DNA of 64,000 bases from Ferrovibrio terrae (GCF_007197755.1 NZ_CP041636.1:2826001-2890000), one strand, 5' to 3'. Shown: positions 53,783 through 62,848, counted from the first letter of the stretch. The notes: generated by a model not told the origin, from the sequence alone. Program-made: numbers and translations.

Positions 53783-54619
53783 ATGTCCTCCCAAGCCGCC
53801 GCCGCCACTGTCGCTCCCACGCCGTCGCATCCGCTGCTGAAACCCGGCGGCAATCTGCGCGAGGAAGAAGTGACCTTCGTCCATCACTGGACCGACAGCC
53901 TCTTCACCTTCCGCACCACGCGCGATCCGAGCTTCCGCTTCATCAATGGCCAGTTCGCCATGATCGGCTTGATCGTCGACAACAAGCCGCTGCTGCGCGC
54001 CTATTCGATGGCGAGCGCCAATTACGAAGAGCATCTCGAATTCTTCTCGATCAAGGTGCAGGACGGCCCGCTCACCTCAAAGCTGCAGCACCTGAAAGTG
54101 GGCGACAAGATCATCGTCGGGCGCAAGGCGACCGGCACGCTGCTGCAGGACAACCTGCATCCGGGCAAGACGCTCTACCTGCTCGGCACCGGCACCGGCC
54201 TGGCGCCCTTCATGTCGATCATCAAGGACCATGAGGCCTACGAGCGCTACGACCGCGTCGTGCTGGTGCATGGCGTGCGCACCGTGGGCGAGCTGGCCTA
54301 CCAGGATTACATCACCCGCGAGCTGCCGGAGAACGAGTTCTTCGGCGAGGATGTGAAGCAGAAGCTGCTCTATTATCCGACGGTGACGCGCGAGGATTTC
54401 CGCAACCAGGGTCGCATCACCGACCTGATCCGCTCGGGCAAGCTGTTCGCCGATCTCGGCCTGCCGCCGCTCAACATCGAGACCGACCGCCTGATGCTCT
54501 GCGGCAGCCCGCAGATGCTGGGCGAGATGCGCGAAATGCTGGATGCCATGCACTGGGTGGAAGGTTCCACCACCGGCGCCGGCCATTACGTCATCGAAAA
54601 GGCGTTTGTGGAGCAGTAA
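53783..54619 (+). CDS. fpr: Ferredoxin/flavodoxin--NADP+ reductase
   Basis: A 278-residue FAD enzyme of the bacterial subclass. FAD contacts: FINGQFAMIGLIVDNKPLLRAYSMAS (R-x-Y-S); NADP site: YLLGTGTGLAPFMSIIKD; LMLCGSPQMLGEMREML; C-terminal HYVIEKAFVEQ, the alphaproteobacterial extended terminus. It shuttles electrons between NADPH and ferredoxin, possibly the ferredoxin at 47089. ATG 53783 (MSSQAAAATV) was chosen; the open frame upstream to 53726 covers non-conserved sequence. AT-rich palindromes upstream suggest regulated expression. Confidence 0.95.
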   Translation: MSSQAAAATVAPTPSHPLLKPGGNLREEEVTFVHHWTDSLFTFRTTRDPSFRFINGQFAMIGLIVDNKPLLRAYSMASANYEEHLEFFSIKVQDGPLTSKLQHLKVGDKIIVGRKATGTLLQDNLHPGKTLYLLGTGTGLAPFMSIIKDHEAYERYDRVVLVHGVRTVGELAYQDYITRELPENEFFGEDVKQKLLYYPTVTREDFRNQGRITDLIRSGKLFADLGLPPLNIETDRLMLCGSPQMLGEMREMLDAMHWVEGSTTGAGHYVIEKAFVEQ

Positions 54620-54625
54620 ACACTA

Positions 54626-54722
54626 GATGGGATCCCGGCTCGCGCTGCGCTTGGCCGGGATGACGATAGGTCTTGCAACATCATAAGCCATCGCCCCGGC
54701 CTTGAGCCGGGGTCCCATTTTT
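54626..54722. repeat. Dispersed palindromic repeat, inverted pair (copies 8 and 9)
   Basis: GATGGGATCCCGGCTCGCGC starts at 54626 and the copy ends GGGATGACG at 54665. The second copy, ATCGCCCCGGCCTTGAGCC, starts at 54689 in the opposite orientation and ends GGTCCCATTTTT. It lies just after fpr. The left copy has the longer CTCGCGCTGCGCTTGG centre also hinted at in the copy at 44881. Confidence 0.82.
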
Positions 54723-54801
54723 GCCTCATCACCGGAAATTTTGCCGCAGGGTGCAAAGCCCACTTGGCCGGCCCCACCGGCTTGGCTATCTTTTCCGCGC
54801 C

Positions 54802-55188
54802 ATGACCGCGAGTCGCGATTTCACCGCCTTTGTGCAGGAACTCTTCGCCCCCCTGGGCGGGGTGAGCGTGCGCCCGATGTTCGGCGGGGCCGGAGTCTAT
54901 TCGCGCGGCGTGATGTTCGCCCTGATCGATGACGACACGCTCTATCTCAAGGCCGATGCCGAAAGCAAAAAGGCCTTCGAGGCGCGCGGCTGCGAGGCCT
55001 TCGTCTATGACAGCAAGGGCAAGCCGGTGCAGATGAGCTACTGGAAGCTGCCGGCCGAACTGATCGACGATGCCGACGAAGCGGTGAAATGGGCGCAGAC
55101 CGCGTTGGCGATTGCCAAGGCCCAGAAGGCCGCGACCCCGCCGCCCTCGCGCCGCATTACGCTGGGTGCCGCACGGCGGCACCGCTGA
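54802..55188 (+). CDS. TfoX N-terminal domain protein
   Basis: A 128-residue protein: MTASRDFTAFVQELFAPLGG, VRPMFGGAGVYSRGVMFALI, DDTLYLKADAESKKAFEARG and VQMSYWKLPAELIDDADEAV. This matches TfoX_N, a domain first known from competence regulators but common as a stand-alone protein of unclear role. The tail is basic (RRITLGAARRHR). It converges with DUF2783 with no gap between stops. Confidence 0.9.
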   Translation: MTASRDFTAFVQELFAPLGGVSVRPMFGGAGVYSRGVMFALIDDDTLYLKADAESKKAFEARGCEAFVYDSKGKPVQMSYWKLPAELIDDADEAVKWAQTALAIAKAQKAATPPPSRRITLGAARRHR

Positions 55189-55386
55189 TCAAGCAGCCTT
55201 CCCCCGCGCGATCTTCATCGCCTCAATGAGCACGTCCTGGTCGCCGATATGGTTGGCGAGCAGCAGCACCAGCTTCGCCATCGCCTTCTGCGCGGTCGCG
55301 TCATCCAGCCCTTCGGTCATCTTCACCAGCGCGGCATAGGTGGCATCGCCATCGGCGAGATTCATCTCGGTGTTGAGCTTGCCCAT
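55189..55386 (-). CDS. DUF2783 small protein
   Basis: A 65-residue acidic protein, MGKLNTEMNLADGDATYAAL, then GLDDATAQKAMAKLVLLLAN and HIGDQDVLIEAMKIAR, matching DUF2783. In many proteobacteria this small protein lies in aromatic or acyl-CoA gene clusters, and here it directly follows the PaaI/enoyl-CoA hydratase pair (2-bp gap). Function is unknown. Confidence 0.85.
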   Translation of the reverse strand: MGKLNTEMNLADGDATYAALVKMTEGLDDATAQKAMAKLVLLLANHIGDQDVLIEAMKIARGKAA

Positions 55387-55388
55387 AG

Positions 55389-55826
55389 CTATGTCCCCAG
55401 ACCCGGAATGATCTCGCCGCCAATTTCCCGCGACAGGCCGCGAAACAGCGCCACAGTCTCACCGGTCGCTTCATTGCGTATCGTCATATCGTAGACGCTG
55501 CTGCGCCCCGCCGTTTCGCGCAGTTCGGCTGTGGCCGTGAGAACCGTGCCGACCGCGACCGGTTTCAGATAGGTGATGTCGCATTGCTGCGCCACGGCAG
55601 CACGGTTGAAGCTGTTGCAGGCATAGCCAAACGCAGAGTCGGCCAGGGTGAAAATCACGCCGCCATGGCAGGTGCCGCCGCTGTTGACCATATCGGGCTG
55701 CACCGTCATGCGTAGCACGCAGCCGCCCGGCATCACCGAGGCAAGCTGCACACCGAGCCTGCGTCCAGCCATATCGCGTTCGGCGACCAGCTTGCCGACG
55801 GTTTCTGCGATCTGCTGTGGCGTCAT
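55389..55826 (-). CDS. PaaI-family hot-dog thioesterase
   Basis: A 145-residue acyl-CoA thioesterase. Conserved GGTCHGGVIFTLADSAFGYACNS carries the catalytic Asp on the hot-dog helix; VGTVLTATAELRETAGRSSV follows. PaaI removes CoA from dead-end intermediates of aerobic phenylacetate degradation. The start overlaps the enoyl-CoA hydratase stop by one base (TAATG), and the pair matches paaG-paaI order, although paaABCDE are not in the window. Confidence 0.9.
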   Translation of the reverse strand: MTPQQIAETVGKLVAERDMAGRRLGVQLASVMPGGCVLRMTVQPDMVNSGGTCHGGVIFTLADSAFGYACNSFNRAAVAQQCDITYLKPVAVGTVLTATAELRETAGRSSVYDMTIRNEATGETVALFRGLSREIGGEIIPGLGT

Positions 55827-56617
55827 TACTTGCCGCTGAACTTCGCCGCGCGCTTCTGCAGGAAGGCCGTCACGCCCTCGATGAAATCGCGGGTGCGGCC
55901 GGCGATCACCTGGCTTTCACGCTCGGCTTCCAGCTGCGCATCCAGGCCGTTGGTGGCCGACTGGCGGATCAGCTTGCGGATTTGCGCAAGGCCTACCGTG
56001 GGCCCGCTGGCAAACTTGGTCGCAACTTTCATAGCGGCCGGCATCAGCTCGGCATCGTCCACGCATTGCCAGATCAGGCCCCATTCAGCGGCGGTTTCGG
56101 CCGGCAGTTTTTCGGCCAGCATGGTAAGGCCGAGCGCGCGCGCCGTGCCGGCCAGGCGCGGCAGGAAGAAGGTGCTGCCGGCATCGGGCACCAGGCCGAG
56201 ATTGCCAAAGGCCTGCAGGAAGGTGGCGGACTTCGCCGCGATCACGATATCGCCGCACAGCGCGAGGCTCATGCCGGCACCGGCGGCCGGACCGTTCACG
56301 GCGCAGACCACCGGCATGCGGAAGGCGGCCAGCTTGCGGATCACCGGATGGTAGCGATCGTGCAGAGCCTTGCCGAGATCGGGCATGCCGCCATCGGCGC
56401 TCAGATCGCCCGAGGCGAGGTCGGCGCCGGAGCAGAAGCCACGACCGGCGCCCGTGATCAGCAGGCAGCGGATCGACGCGTCCTGGTCGATATCCTCCAG
56501 CGCCTTGAGCAGTTCGCTCATCAGTTCGAGGCTGAGCGCATTGAGTCGCTCGGGGCGGTTCAGGGTGACAGTGGCGATGCCATCCGTCTTGTCGACGATC
56601 AGGGTCTTCCAGGCCAT
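55826..56617 (-). CDS. Enoyl-CoA hydratase/isomerase (PaaG-like)
   Basis: A 263-residue crotonase starting MAWKTLIVDKTDGIATVTLN at 56617. Oxyanion-hole segments are GRGFCSGADLASGDLSADGG and NGPAAGAGMSLALCGDIVIA; the active-site Asp of PaaG is likely in LGLVPDAGSTFFLPRLAG, where hydratases have Glu. That Asp and the paired PaaI favour a 1,2-epoxyphenylacetyl-CoA isomerase. The ring-epoxidase genes are absent here, so another acyl-CoA substrate cannot be excluded. Confidence 0.9.
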   Translation of the reverse strand: MAWKTLIVDKTDGIATVTLNRPERLNALSLELMSELLKALEDIDQDASIRCLLITGAGRGFCSGADLASGDLSADGGMPDLGKALHDRYHPVIRKLAAFRMPVVCAVNGPAAGAGMSLALCGDIVIAAKSATFLQAFGNLGLVPDAGSTFFLPRLAGTARALGLTMLAEKLPAETAAEWGLIWQCVDDAELMPAAMKVATKFASGPTVGLAQIRKLIRQSATNGLDAQLEAERESQVIAGRTRDFIEGVTAFLQKRAAKFSGK

Positions 56618-56657
56618 GCGTTTCTCTCCCGTTATGGGAGGAACGCTAGCTGATTTG

Positions 56658-57719
56658 TCAGGAGCGGAGAACCGTTTCCGTGAGCGTCGAAGTGCCTTCC
56701 GTTGCGGCAACCACGCGGTTGCGGCCTTCGCGTTTGGCGCCATAGAGCGCGGCATCGGCGCGCTGCACGAAACTGCTGAGCGCTTCGCCGACCCGGTATT
56801 CGGCGACGCCGGCGGAAATGGTGATGCGGCCGAGCGTCTCGCCCGACTGGCGTTTGACCAGCTTGCGGGTGGCAATGAGCGCGCGGATGTTGTCGCCCAG
56901 CTTCACGGCCTGGTCGGCGCGGGTGCGCGGCAGCAGCAGGGCGAATTCCTCGCCGCCATAGCGCGCAGCCAGATCCTGGCCCTTCACATTGTCGCTGAGC
57001 GTGCGGGCGACCAGCTGCAGCACGGTGTCGCCGGTCTGATGGCCGTGGCGGTCGTTGAACAGCTTGAAATGGTCGATGTCGAGCAGCATCAGTGTCAACG
57101 GCTCGGCGCTGTCCTGTGCGGCCTTGGTCAGCAGCGACAGCGTCTGTTCGAAGTTCTTGCGGTTGGCCAGGCCGGTGAGGGAGTCGGACAGCGACTCACG
57201 GCGAGCCTGCTCGAAATGCTCGCGCAGCTGCTGCACTTCCGCCGTGGTCTCGGCCAGGCGATCTTCCAGCGACTGGTTGCGCTCCTGCATGCTGCGGGTT
57301 TCCTGCAGCATCGCGCCGACCAGCGAGCCGAAGGCGGGGGCATGGCCCTGCTTGTCGAGGCTGTCGGAGAAATCCTCCAGCTTGTCGCCGTAGGTGCGCG
57401 TTTCCTGTTCGGCGGCGCCGACGAAGTTGCGCAACTCGTCCATCGCTTCCTGCAGCTTCTCGGTGGTCTCGCGCGAGGCCCGCAGCATGCGCGCGGGATT
57501 GAGGTATTCCTCGTAGAGCTGCAGTGTGGTGTCGGGCGTGAACGATGTGCCGGCGGCCAGCAGCGCATCGATGGCGCGGCTGAGCGCCGGATCGCGGCCG
57601 GCATGGTATTCGTACCAGATGGTGAAATTGATCGGGGTTGGCGGGATCGAAAACCGCGTCATGCTGGCCACCGCCGCGTGGGCGTATTCAGCCGCCTGAT
57701 GCAGGTCGTCGTGGTACAT
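56658..57719 (-). CDS. Diguanylate cyclase (GGDEF domain)
   Basis: A 353-residue cytosolic enzyme. The N-terminal helical region begins MYHDDLHQAAEYAHAAVASM then PPTPINFTIWYEYHAGRDPA, a sensor-like module found in related cyclases; a coiled coil (RNQSLEDRLAETTAEVQQLR) links to the GGDEF domain. The active site is ARYGGEEFALLLPRT near residue 254, with SLTGLANRKNFEQ and DIDHFKLFNDRHGH upstream. The inhibitory RxxD site appears as KGQD, so product feedback may be weak. It is monocistronic, between ech and livF. Confidence 0.93.
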   Translation of the reverse strand: MYHDDLHQAAEYAHAAVASMTRFSIPPTPINFTIWYEYHAGRDPALSRAIDALLAAGTSFTPDTTLQLYEEYLNPARMLRASRETTEKLQEAMDELRNFVGAAEQETRTYGDKLEDFSDSLDKQGHAPAFGSLVGAMLQETRSMQERNQSLEDRLAETTAEVQQLREHFEQARRESLSDSLTGLANRKNFEQTLSLLTKAAQDSAEPLTLMLLDIDHFKLFNDRHGHQTGDTVLQLVARTLSDNVKGQDLAARYGGEEFALLLPRTRADQAVKLGDNIRALIATRKLVKRQSGETLGRITISAGVAEYRVGEALSSFVQRADAALYGAKREGRNRVVAATEGTSTLTETVLRS

Positions 57720-57827
57720 AACCGGGCTCCCCCTCGGCGCAGAGCGGTCTCCCCCGATCCCAAGCCTTGCGCGCGCCTACTTTGCGGCGGCGCCGGGTCG
57801 TCTGTCCACGATTTTACTGATGAAATT

Positions 57828-58547
57828 TCAGATGCCGAGGTAACGGTGCTGGATGTCGGGCGCGGCCTGCAGATCGGCCGAACTGCCCTGCCAGACGACG
57901 CGGCCTTTCTCGATCACGAAATGCCGGTTGGCCAGCTTGGTCAGCGCGCCGATATTCTTATCCACAACCAGGATCGACTGCCCGGCCTGCTTGAGTTGCT
58001 CCAGGCAATGCCAGATTTCCAAGCGAATCAAGGGGGCAAGCCCTTCGGTCGCCTCGTCCAGGATCAGCAGATGCGGATTGGTCATCAAGGCGCGGCCGAC
58101 CGCGAGCATCTGCTGCTCGCCGCCAGACAGCTGGCTGCCCATATTGCCGGCCCGCTCGGCCAGGCGCGGGAACAGCGCGATCACCCGTTCATAGGTCCAG
58201 GGTTGCGCCGACCCGTTACGATTGGCGGCGGTGGCAATCAGGTTTTCTTTCACCGAGAGGTTGGGGAAAATCTGACGGCCTTCAGGCACCAGGCCGACGC
58301 CGACCTTGGCGACCCGGTAGGAGGGCAGGCCGCGGATCTCGGCATCGCGGAAGCGGATATGGCCGCGCGCCGCCGGGGTCAGGCCCATGATCGAGCGGAT
58401 CGTGGTGGTCTTGCCCATGCCGTTGCGGCCCATGAGCGTGACGACTTCGCCGGCTTTGATGTTCAGCGACATGCCGAACAGCACCTGGCTACGGCCGTAG
58501 AAGGTGTCGATGGCGTCGACGGTCAGAAGATCAGTCATATCATTCAC
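57828..58547 (-). CDS. livF: Branched-chain amino-acid ABC transporter ATPase LivF
   Basis: A 239-residue ATPase: Walker A LMGRNGMGKTTTIRS, signature QLSGGEQQMLAVGRAL, Walker B LLILDEATEGLAPLI, and GLVPEGRQIFPNLSVKENL typical of LivF. The start overlaps the livG stop by four bases. It is the last gene of the livKHMGF order, read leftward. Confidence 0.95.
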   Translation of the reverse strand: MNDMTDLLTVDAIDTFYGRSQVLFGMSLNIKAGEVVTLMGRNGMGKTTTIRSIMGLTPAARGHIRFRDAEIRGLPSYRVAKVGVGLVPEGRQIFPNLSVKENLIATAANRNGSAQPWTYERVIALFPRLAERAGNMGSQLSGGEQQMLAVGRALMTNPHLLILDEATEGLAPLIRLEIWHCLEQLKQAGQSILVVDKNIGALTKLANRHFVIEKGRVVWQGSSADLQAAPDIQHRYLGI

Positions 58548-59299
58548 TCCGCCGCCGCCTCGTCGCCGAGATAGGCCTGGCGGACCTGCGCGTTGCGGCG
58601 AATGTCGTCGGGCAGGCCGGTGGCGATGGCATGGCCGTAGACCAGCACGGTGATGCGGTCGGCCAGCGCGAAAACGGCATCCATGTCGTGTTCGATCAAA
58701 AGAATAGTGACGCTGCCCTTGATGCCGCGCAGCATGGTGACCATGCGGGCGGAATCTTCCGGACCCATGCCGGCCATCGGCTCATCGAGCAGCAGCAGCT
58801 TGGGTTTGGTGGCAAGTGCCATGGCGATCTCGAGCTGGCGATGTTCGCCATGGCTCAGCGCGCTGGCGATGACGTCGGCGCGATGGGCGAGGCCGACCTG
58901 TTCCAGCGCCTGCATGGCCGGATCGCGTAAAGACCGATCCTTGCGGGCGGGCGCCCAGAAGCGGAAGGAATGGCCGTCATGCGCCTGCACGGCGAAGGCG
59001 ACATTGTCCAGCGCGGTGAAGTTCTGGAAGATCGAAGTGATCTGGAACGAGCGCGCAATGCCGCTGGCCGACCGCAGATGCACCGGCATCGCGGTGATGT
59101 CCTGGCCCATGAAATGGATGCTGCCGGCATCGGGACGCAGTTCGCCGATCAGCTGGCCGATCATCGTGGTCTTGCCGGCGCCGTTCGGGCCGATCACGGC
59201 ATGGATCTCGCCCGCGCGCAGATCGAGCGACAGATTGTCGGTGGCGGTGAGACCGCCGAACCGCTTCACCAGATTGGAAACCTTGAGCACTTCAGTCAT
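58544..59299 (-). CDS. livG: Branched-chain amino-acid ABC transporter ATPase LivG
   Basis: A 251-residue ATPase starting MTEVLKVSNLVKRFGGLTAT at 59299. Walker A is VIGPNGAGKTTMIG; the Q-loop region is IARSFQITSIFQNFTALDNV; the signature is degenerate (LSHGEHRQLEIAMALAT), as is normal for LivG; Walker B is LLLLDEPMAGMGPEDS. It overlaps livM by eight bases. It pairs with LivF on the LivHM permease. Confidence 0.95.
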   Translation of the reverse strand: MTEVLKVSNLVKRFGGLTATDNLSLDLRAGEIHAVIGPNGAGKTTMIGQLIGELRPDAGSIHFMGQDITAMPVHLRSASGIARSFQITSIFQNFTALDNVAFAVQAHDGHSFRFWAPARKDRSLRDPAMQALEQVGLAHRADVIASALSHGEHRQLEIAMALATKPKLLLLDEPMAGMGPEDSARMVTMLRGIKGSVTILLIEHDMDAVFALADRITVLVYGHAIATGLPDDIRRNAQVRQAYLGDEAAAE

Positions 59300-60443
59300 G
59301 GCGGGCCCCCTTGCGGTCGATGGCCCACTTCGCCACCCAGGCCAGGGCGCAGGCGGCAACCAGAATCAAAGTCGGGATCAGCCATTCGTCCTCATAGGCT
59401 GAGTGAACGCCATAAAGCAGGAAGAAGGCGGCGAGGCCGGCCAGCAGCGCGCCGGCCTGACCGCGCACCATCGCGCCATCGATACCGCCGCGCGCGAACA
59501 GCACCACCAGCACCAGGATCGGGCCGAACACGATCTTCCAGTATTCGGTCCAGCTGGACAGCACCTCTTCCAGCAGCAGGAAAGCGACGGTGCCGAAGAC
59601 CGGTCCGAACAGGCTGCCCATGCCGCCCAGCACGACCATGACGATGAGGTCGCCGGAGCGCGACCAGTGCATCATCGCCGGGCTGATGAAGCCGGTGAAG
59701 GTGGCGGTCAGCACGCCGGCCAGGCCGCAGATCATGCCGGCCAGAACGAAAGCCGTGAGCTGATAGCGATGAACCGGGAAGCCGATCGTGGCCATGCGGC
59801 GGTCGTTCGACTTCGCGCCCTGCAGCACCATGCCGAAACGCGAATTCACCGTGCGATGGACGAAGTAGACCGTCGCCAGCAGGATCACCCAGCACAGGTA
59901 ATAGAAGGTCGGGCGGTTATCGAGATTGAGCAGGCCGCCGAAATCCGAGCGCTTCATGATGTTGAGGCCGTCGTCGCCGCCGTAAGCGAAGGCACCGTTG
60001 CCGAGATAGTAGACCAGCTGTGACAGCGCCAGCGTGATCATGATGAAGAAGATGCCCTTGGTGCGCAGCGACAGCAGGCCGATCAGCGCCGCGACAATGC
60101 CGGAGATGATCACCGCCAGCGGCCACTGGATCCAGGCGGCATGCACGCCATGGAAGGCGAGGATGCCGACGGTATAGCCGCCGACGCCGATATAGGCCGC
60201 ATGGCCGAAGCTGACCATGCCGCCATAGCCGAGGATCAGATTCAGGCTGACTGCGGCAATCGCCATGATGACGATGCGGGTGAACAGCGTGAGCAGGAAC
60301 GGGTCCTCGAAGGCAACCGACAGAACCGGGATCAGGCCGAGGAAGCCGAGCAGCACGAGGCCGACAATGAAGCTGAGACGCCCAGAAATACCATTCTGGG
60401 AGTCAGCAGTGGACGCGGCGGCGGAGGTGGAAGCTGACGACAC
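59292..60443 (-). CDS. livM: Branched-chain amino-acid ABC transporter permease LivM
   Basis: A 383-residue permease with eight or more helices. Conserved: LNLILGYGGMVSFGHAAYIG, FIMITLALSQLVYYLGNG and the coupling loop AKSNDRRMATIGFPVHRYQL, then GFISPAMMHWSRSGDLIVMV. A Ser/Ala-rich tail (MSSASTSAAASTADSQN) precedes the first helix, and a C-terminal helix pair ends WAIDRKGARHD. livH is 12 bp upstream. Confidence 0.94.
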   Translation of the reverse strand: MSSASTSAAASTADSQNGISGRLSFIVGLVLLGFLGLIPVLSVAFEDPFLLTLFTRIVIMAIAAVSLNLILGYGGMVSFGHAAYIGVGGYTVGILAFHGVHAAWIQWPLAVIISGIVAALIGLLSLRTKGIFFIMITLALSQLVYYLGNGAFAYGGDDGLNIMKRSDFGGLLNLDNRPTFYYLCWVILLATVYFVHRTVNSRFGMVLQGAKSNDRRMATIGFPVHRYQLTAFVLAGMICGLAGVLTATFTGFISPAMMHWSRSGDLIVMVVLGGMGSLFGPVFGTVAFLLLEEVLSSWTEYWKIVFGPILVLVVLFARGGIDGAMVRGQAGALLAGLAAFFLLYGVHSAYEDEWLIPTLILVAACALAWVAKWAIDRKGARHD

Positions 60444-60455
60444 GAAACAGACTCC

Positions 60456-61373
60456 TCAGCGGCCGGGTGCGGGGAACAGGCCCGCGGGACGAAGCACCAG
60501 CACGGCGGCCATCAGGATATAGATCAGCATCGACGACAGCGCGGTGGCCAGCGTGCTGGCTTCCGACGGCGACAGGAAGCTGCCGAGGATGTTGGGCAGG
60601 AACGCGCGCCCCATGGTGTCGATGATGCCGATGGCCAGCGCGGCGATGAAGGCGCCGGGCAGCGAGCCGATGCCGCCGATCACGATCACGACGAGCGCCA
60701 GGATCAGGATGTTGTCGCCCATGCCGATTTGTACGGTGGTGACCGGTCCGGCCATCAGGCCGGCCAGGGCCGCCAGCGCCGAGCCGAGGCCGAAGACCAG
60801 CGTGAACAGCTGCTTGATGTTGATGCCGAGCGCGCCGACCATTTCGCGGTTCGACGCACCGGCGCGGATCAGCATGCCGAGCCGCGTGCGCTGCACCAGC
60901 ACATAGAGGAAGGCGGCACACAGAAGCCCGACAAGGATGATCAGGAAGCGATACGACGGATAGGGCAGGCCGGGCAGGATCAGGATCTGGCCCTGCAGCC
61001 AGTCCGGCGTCTGGATGGTCATGCCGCCGGCGCCGAACATCAGGCGCGCGAGTTCATTGAAGAACAGGATCAGGCCGAAGGTGGCCAGCACCTGGTCGAG
61101 ATGGTCGCGGGTATAGAGCGTGCGCAGCGCGATCATTTCCACGGCGATGCCGAGCAGTGCGCCGGCCGGCAGCGCCAGTGCCGCACCGAGGAAGAAGCTG
61201 CCGGTCCATTCGGTGAAAACGGCGGCGAAATAGGCGCCCATCATATAGAGCGAGCCATGCGCCAGATTGACCATGTCCATGATGCCGAAGACCAGCGTCA
61301 GGCCGGCTGCCAGCAGGAACAGCAACAGGCCGATCTGCAGGCCGTTCAGGAATTGCTCGAAAATCAGCAGCAT
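60456..61373 (-). CDS. livH: Branched-chain amino-acid ABC transporter permease LivH
   Basis: A 305-residue permease: LNGLQIGLLLFLLAAGLTLVFGIMDMVNLAHGS, LDQVLATFGLILFFNELARL and the loop RAGASNREMVGALGINIKQL. It forms the membrane channel with LivM. A hairpin separates it from the livK gene upstream, which would favour higher binding-protein expression. Confidence 0.95.
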   Translation of the reverse strand: MLLIFEQFLNGLQIGLLLFLLAAGLTLVFGIMDMVNLAHGSLYMMGAYFAAVFTEWTGSFFLGAALALPAGALLGIAVEMIALRTLYTRDHLDQVLATFGLILFFNELARLMFGAGGMTIQTPDWLQGQILILPGLPYPSYRFLIILVGLLCAAFLYVLVQRTRLGMLIRAGASNREMVGALGINIKQLFTLVFGLGSALAALAGLMAGPVTTVQIGMGDNILILALVVIVIGGIGSLPGAFIAALAIGIIDTMGRAFLPNILGSFLSPSEASTLATALSSMLIYILMAAVLVLRPAGLFPAPGR

Positions 61374-61401
61374 GGTGTTAAGGGGCGCTCATTGGTCGAA
61401 G

Positions 61402-61433
61402 GGTGCGCCCCGCTGTAATAAGCGGGACGCACC
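61402..61433 (-). terminator. Intercistronic hairpin between livK and livH
   Basis: GGTGCG-C-CCCGCT (61402-61414) pairs with AGCGGG-A-CGCACC (61421-61433) with one mismatch and loop GTAATA. It lies eight bases after the livK stop as read leftward. No T-run follows, so partial termination or 3'-end protection of livK mRNA is more likely than complete termination. Confidence 0.55.
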
Positions 61434-61441
61434 GGTTTACA

Positions 61442-62632
61442 TCACATCTTGCACTTGGCGGCATGCGGATCCGTATGCGCCGTCAGCACGGTGCTGACCG
61501 TGCGCAGGTCGTATTCGGTATCCGACACCTTGTAGGCTTCCTGCTGGTAGACGTTCTGGATCGGGAAGTTGTTGTTGCCGAATTTGAACGGGCCACGCAC
61601 GCTATCGAACTTCGCCGCCTTCAGCGCCGCGCCGACCGCCTTCTTGTCCTTCAGGTTGCCCTTGGTGGCGGCAACGGCCGAAGCAATCAGGTTGGCGGCG
61701 TCGTAGCTCTGCGCGCCATAGAAGGCCGGCGTCTCGTTATACTTCTTCTTGTAGTCGGTGACGAACTTGGTGTTCGCGGCATAGGGCAGGTCGGTGCCCC
61801 AGGTCGAGGTCAGATAGGTGTCGAGCACCAGGTCCTTCTGCAGCTTCAGGGTCACCGCGTCGATGGTGAAAGCCGAATAGACCGGGATGTCCTTCTTCAG
61901 GCCGGCCTGGCTGTACTGCTGGAAGAACTGCACGCCGGCGCGGCCGGGGAAGAAGACATAGACCGCTTCGGGCTTGGCCGCGCGGATCTTGGAAATCTCG
62001 CCCGAGAAGTCGAGCTGGTCGGGCCACTTGGTCATGTCCTGGCCGATCACCTGGCCCTTGAACAGCGACTTCACGCCATTGGTGCCGTCCACGCCGGCGG
62101 CATAGTTCGGCGCCACCATGTAGAGCTTCTTGATGCCCTTCTGGTTCAGCAGCTCGCCGACCGCCATGTGGTTCTGGTCGTTCTGCCACGAGGCAGCAAA
62201 GAAATACGGGCTGCAGCCTTCACCAGCCAGTTGCGATGGGCCGGCATTGGTGCTGATCAGGAACGTATCCGCGTCCAGCACCGGCTTGTAGGAGGCCAGC
62301 AGCACGTTCGACCAGATATAGCCGGCGACGAAATCGACCTTGTCGCGCTGCAGCAGCTTTTCGGTTTTCTGCTTGCCCACTTCGGGCTTCTGTTCGTCGT
62401 CTTCGTAGATCACCTCGACCGGCACGCCGCCCATCTTCTTGCCGAGATGGTCGAGCGCCAAGTTGAAGGCGTTCTGCATGTCGCGCCCGTAGGCCGCATT
62501 GGGCCCGGACAGCGTGGTGACAAAGCCGATCTTGATCTTCTTCGCGGCCTGGGCTGCGGCATCGCCGGCCATGAACGGCACGGCCATAAGCGCGGTAGAG
62601 AGCAGGGCGAAAGTTTTGAAAGCGGAACGCAT
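61442..62632 (-). CDS. livK: Branched-chain amino-acid/organic-acid ABC transporter binding protein, copy 1
   Basis: A 396-residue periplasmic binding protein (type 1 fold). MRSAFKTFALLSTALMAVPF is its signal, cleaved near AAA-Q; then KKIKIGFVTTLSGPNAAYGR, VIYEDDEQKPEVGKQKTEKL and VDFVAGYIWSNVLLASYKPV. GAAGGAGA precedes the ATG at 62632. It is a close paralogue of the next protein, differing at scattered positions in the ligand cleft (for example SRYGRDMQN versus IGVDMKN near the first loop). Ligand may be an aromatic or other carboxylate as well as Leu/Ile/Val. Confidence 0.94.
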   Translation of the reverse strand: MRSAFKTFALLSTALMAVPFMAGDAAAQAAKKIKIGFVTTLSGPNAAYGRDMQNAFNLALDHLGKKMGGVPVEVIYEDDEQKPEVGKQKTEKLLQRDKVDFVAGYIWSNVLLASYKPVLDADTFLISTNAGPSQLAGEGCSPYFFAASWQNDQNHMAVGELLNQKGIKKLYMVAPNYAAGVDGTNGVKSLFKGQVIGQDMTKWPDQLDFSGEISKIRAAKPEAVYVFFPGRAGVQFFQQYSQAGLKKDIPVYSAFTIDAVTLKLQKDLVLDTYLTSTWGTDLPYAANTKFVTDYKKKYNETPAFYGAQSYDAANLIASAVAATKGNLKDKKAVGAALKAAKFDSVRGPFKFGNNNFPIQNVYQQEAYKVSDTEYDLRTVSTVLTAHTDPHAAKCKM

Positions 62633-62798
62633 CGTTCGTGTCTCCTTCAGTGACATGCCATCTGCACGGCGCATCGGATGATGCCCCGCAATACGCAGTT
62701 TCTTATGCAAGCCCTTGGGAGTCCCCCGTTGAGATATTTTAAGCATGAAATACTTAGCGAGGCAATCGAAGTGTGACGCGTTCAGCCCAGATATGGAT

Positions 62799-62824
62799 GG
62801 GGCGCCAGCCGCAGCCGGCGCCCC
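62799..62824 (-). terminator. GC-rich hairpin after the second binding-protein gene
   Basis: GGGGCGCC (62799-62806) pairs with GGCGCCCC (62817-62824), 24 bases past the stop of the truncated binding-protein gene as read leftward. No T-run follows. It probably marks the 3' end of that message or attenuates read-through into livK. Confidence 0.5.
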
Positions 62825-62848
62825 GCCATTTGATCGGTCAAATGCCGA

